This document shows positions 62,763 through 64,000 of a DNA stretch of 64,000 bases, piece after piece. Under the pieces are notes generated by a model that did not search any database, was not told the DNA's origin, and saw only the letters and a program-made list of their open reading frames with translations. Source of the DNA: Acidimicrobiia bacterium (lineage in GTDB: Bacteria; Actinomycetota; Acidimicrobiia; Acidimicrobiales; Bin134); the NCBI GenBank assembly GCA_022822905.1, contig JAJDYE010000036.1, positions 1 to 64,000 of the forward strand, written 5' to 3'. The position numbers and the translations under genes were made by a program. Each line of letters begins with the position of its first letter. Position 1 is the stretch's first letter.

Positions 62763-63563
62763 TTATCGCGGCTGGCATTGAGGGCAGAAAGTCAGTGTGC
62801 GGGCATCGTAGGTTCGGTGTTGTAATGGGACGGAGCAGCGCAGGCAGGGCTGGCCCGAGCGGCCGTAGCAGACCAAGGCATTCTGGTGGCTGCCCTGTTC
62901 GCCGTCGGCGTTGCGGTAGTCCCGCAGCGTGGTGCCGCCGTCGGCCAGCCCGGCTTCCAGCACCTGCACCAGGGCGGCGTGGAGCCTCGATGCTGCTGCT
63001 CGGCTGATCTGGCGCTTGGCCGGGTGGACGCCGGCAATCCACAGGGCCTCGGTGCCGTAGATGTTGCCGACGCCGGCCACCGGGCGTTGGCTCAGGAGCT
63101 GGGTGGGGATGCGGCGGCGGCTCTTGCGGAGGGCTTGGTAGAAGCCCTCCGCGGTGAAGTCGGGGCTGAGGGCGTCGGGGCCCTGGGCGGCCAGGGTGGG
63201 AATGGTGTCGTATTGGCCGGCGGAAACGCAGCGGATGCGGCCGAAACGCCGGACGTCTCGGTAGACGAGAACCTCATCGCCGTTGAGCTGCCACCAGGCC
63301 CGGATGTAGGGGTCGTCGGTGACTTCGGGGGCAAGCGCCAGCGAGCCGGTCATGCCCAAGTGGATGATGAGCTCCCACCCGTTGTTCAGGCTGGTGATCA
63401 GGTACTTGCCCTTGCGGCTGAGTGCTTGGATCGTGGCGCCGATGGCGTCTCTGGCGGGCGTGAATTTCGCTGACTCGTGGGAGTGGGCATCTTGGATGCG
63501 GCGGCCTTGGAGTCGGGGGGCCAGTTGACGGCGGATGGTTTCGACTTCGGGCAGCTCGGGCAC
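62763..63563 (-). CDS. mutM: Formamidopyrimidine-DNA glycosylase
   Basis: A 266-residue Fpg. The catalytic N-terminus MPELPEVETIRRQL (Pro2, Glu3), the HLGMTG Lys-bearing region, RRFGRIRC, VAGVGNIYGTEALW and the C-terminal four-Cys zinc finger (YGRSGQPCLRC...CPQCQ) are all present. It removes 8-oxoguanine and formamidopyrimidines. Three bases separate it from the nucleotidyltransferase stop, and 27 from the ChsH fusion start, but co-transcription with either is uncertain. Confidence 0.94.
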   Translation of the reverse strand: MPELPEVETIRRQLAPRLQGRRIQDAHSHESAKFTPARDAIGATIQALSRKGKYLITSLNNGWELIIHLGMTGSLALAPEVTDDPYIRAWWQLNGDEVLVYRDVRRFGRIRCVSAGQYDTIPTLAAQGPDALSPDFTAEGFYQALRKSRRRIPTQLLSQRPVAGVGNIYGTEALWIAGVHPAKRQISRAAASRLHAALVQVLEAGLADGGTTLRDYRNADGEQGSHQNALVCYGRSGQPCLRCSVPLQHRTYDARTLTFCPQCQPR

Positions 63564-63566
63564 AGG

Positions 63567-64000
63567 TCAGCGGGATTTGAGCGCGGCGCGGGCGATTTCC
63601 AGGTCGTTGGGGTTGGTGACGCCGATCCAGGTCTCTTCGGAGGCAACCACCCGGACGGTGAGATCCCCCTTCTCCATTTGGGCGGCGACGGCGTCGGGGA
63701 GGAGGTATTCGGCCGAGGGGCTGTCGCGGTGCTCTTCGAGGAATCGGCTGAAGCCGGTTGCGAGGTCATCGAGGAACCCGGGGGAGAAGGCCCACAGGTT
63801 CATGGACACGATGGTGTCCTTTGGGAAGGCGTTGTCGGCTCGGGAGATTCCCTCACGCTCCACGATGGCGGTGAGGCGGTTGCCGTCAACCTGGCACACG
63901 CCGCGGGTAACGGTGCCTTCGGCTGGCAAAGTGTGGTCGATTCGGTATCCGCACAGCCAGGCCTCGTCGTTGGCCATCCCATCGATGGCGTGGGCCAGAG
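63567..64000 (-). CDS. Sugar-phosphate nucleotidyltransferase family protein, C-terminal part
   Basis: Only the last 140 or so residues lie in the window; the reading frame runs off the right edge with no start. Visible motifs are WLCGYRIDHTLPAEG, GVTRGVCQVDGNRL-like strand, TIVSMNLWAFSPGFLDDL and VASEETWIGVTNPNDLE, as in NTP-transferase proteins that activate sugar phosphates. The catalytic N-terminal GXGXR loop would be outside the window. MutM follows after three bases. Confidence 0.7.
   Translation of the reverse strand, partial: LAHAIDGMANDEAWLCGYRIDHTLPAEGTVTRGVCQVDGNRLTAIVEREGISRADNAFPKDTIVSMNLWAFSPGFLDDLATGFSRFLEEHRDSPSAEYLLPDAVAAQMEKGDLTVRVVASEETWIGVTNPNDLEIARAALKSR

Overview
The window is a high-GC, gene-dense chromosomal segment. 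Gene content (F420-type luciferase-like oxidoreductases, several acyl-CoA synthetases, crotonase and MaoC hydratases, class III CoA-transferase, P450s, amidohydrolases, and steroid side-chain genes of mycobacterial type) suggests a free-living or host-associated actinobacterium, probably of the Acidimicrobiia. That assignment is inference from gene content only. I saw no rRNA, tRNA, CRISPR array or transposase.

Layout. 1-3959 (-): the N-terminal 1,300 or so residues of a very large secreted subtilisin-like protease with PPC-like and Calx-beta-like repeats, running off the left edge. 4216-13669: flavin oxidoreductase, SH3b protein, enoyl-CoA hydratase, VapBC-type pair, NAD-dependent epimerase, CYP142-like P450 coupled to a lipoprotein cytochrome c, an isochorismatase-fold protein lacking its catalytic residues, a HicA-like small-protein pair, and an orphan molybdenum hydroxylase large subunit. 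13728-22510: second P450, hydantoinase/oxoprolinase HyuA-HyuB, SDR, crotonase, MaoC-type hydratase, amidohydrolase. 22612-25913: an island with a frameshifted gene and a type II restriction-modification system. 26070-48811: lipid and xenobiotic catabolism (SDRs, a Cys-type sulfatase, TauD dioxygenase, three acyl-CoA synthetases including a FadD3-like one, aldehyde dehydrogenase, CoA-transferase, Ltp-like thiolase plus DUF35 partner, hydratases) with a CDF metal transporter and methionine aminopeptidase. 48808-51558: DegV-MFS-PlsY-like lipid cluster. 52359-53420: selD, which reads through an in-frame UGA at the active site. 54540-60010: a five-gene signalling operon (STAS, receiver-PP2C, RsbW-like kinase, Leu/Ile/Val-type binding lipoprotein, histidine kinase). 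60144-62735: Ltp2 aldolase and a natural ChsH2-ChsH1 fusion of steroid side-chain degradation. 62763-64000: mutM and the end of a nucleotidyltransferase gene.

How the genes work together. The clearest pathway signal is steroid side-chain and ring catabolism: CYP142-like P450 (terminal side-chain oxidation), the ChsH2-ChsH1 fusion and Ltp2 (last hydration and retro-aldol removal of the side chain), and a FadD3-like synthetase (activation of the ring-degradation intermediate HIP). Many neighbouring acyl-CoA enzymes could serve the same or other lipids. The two most notable signals are the selenocysteine form of SelD (Sec17 and Lys20, with a hairpin just downstream of the UGA), which ordinary gene calling would truncate at the UGA, and the operon joining an extracytoplasmic ligand-binding lipoprotein to a histidine kinase and a complete partner-switching module.
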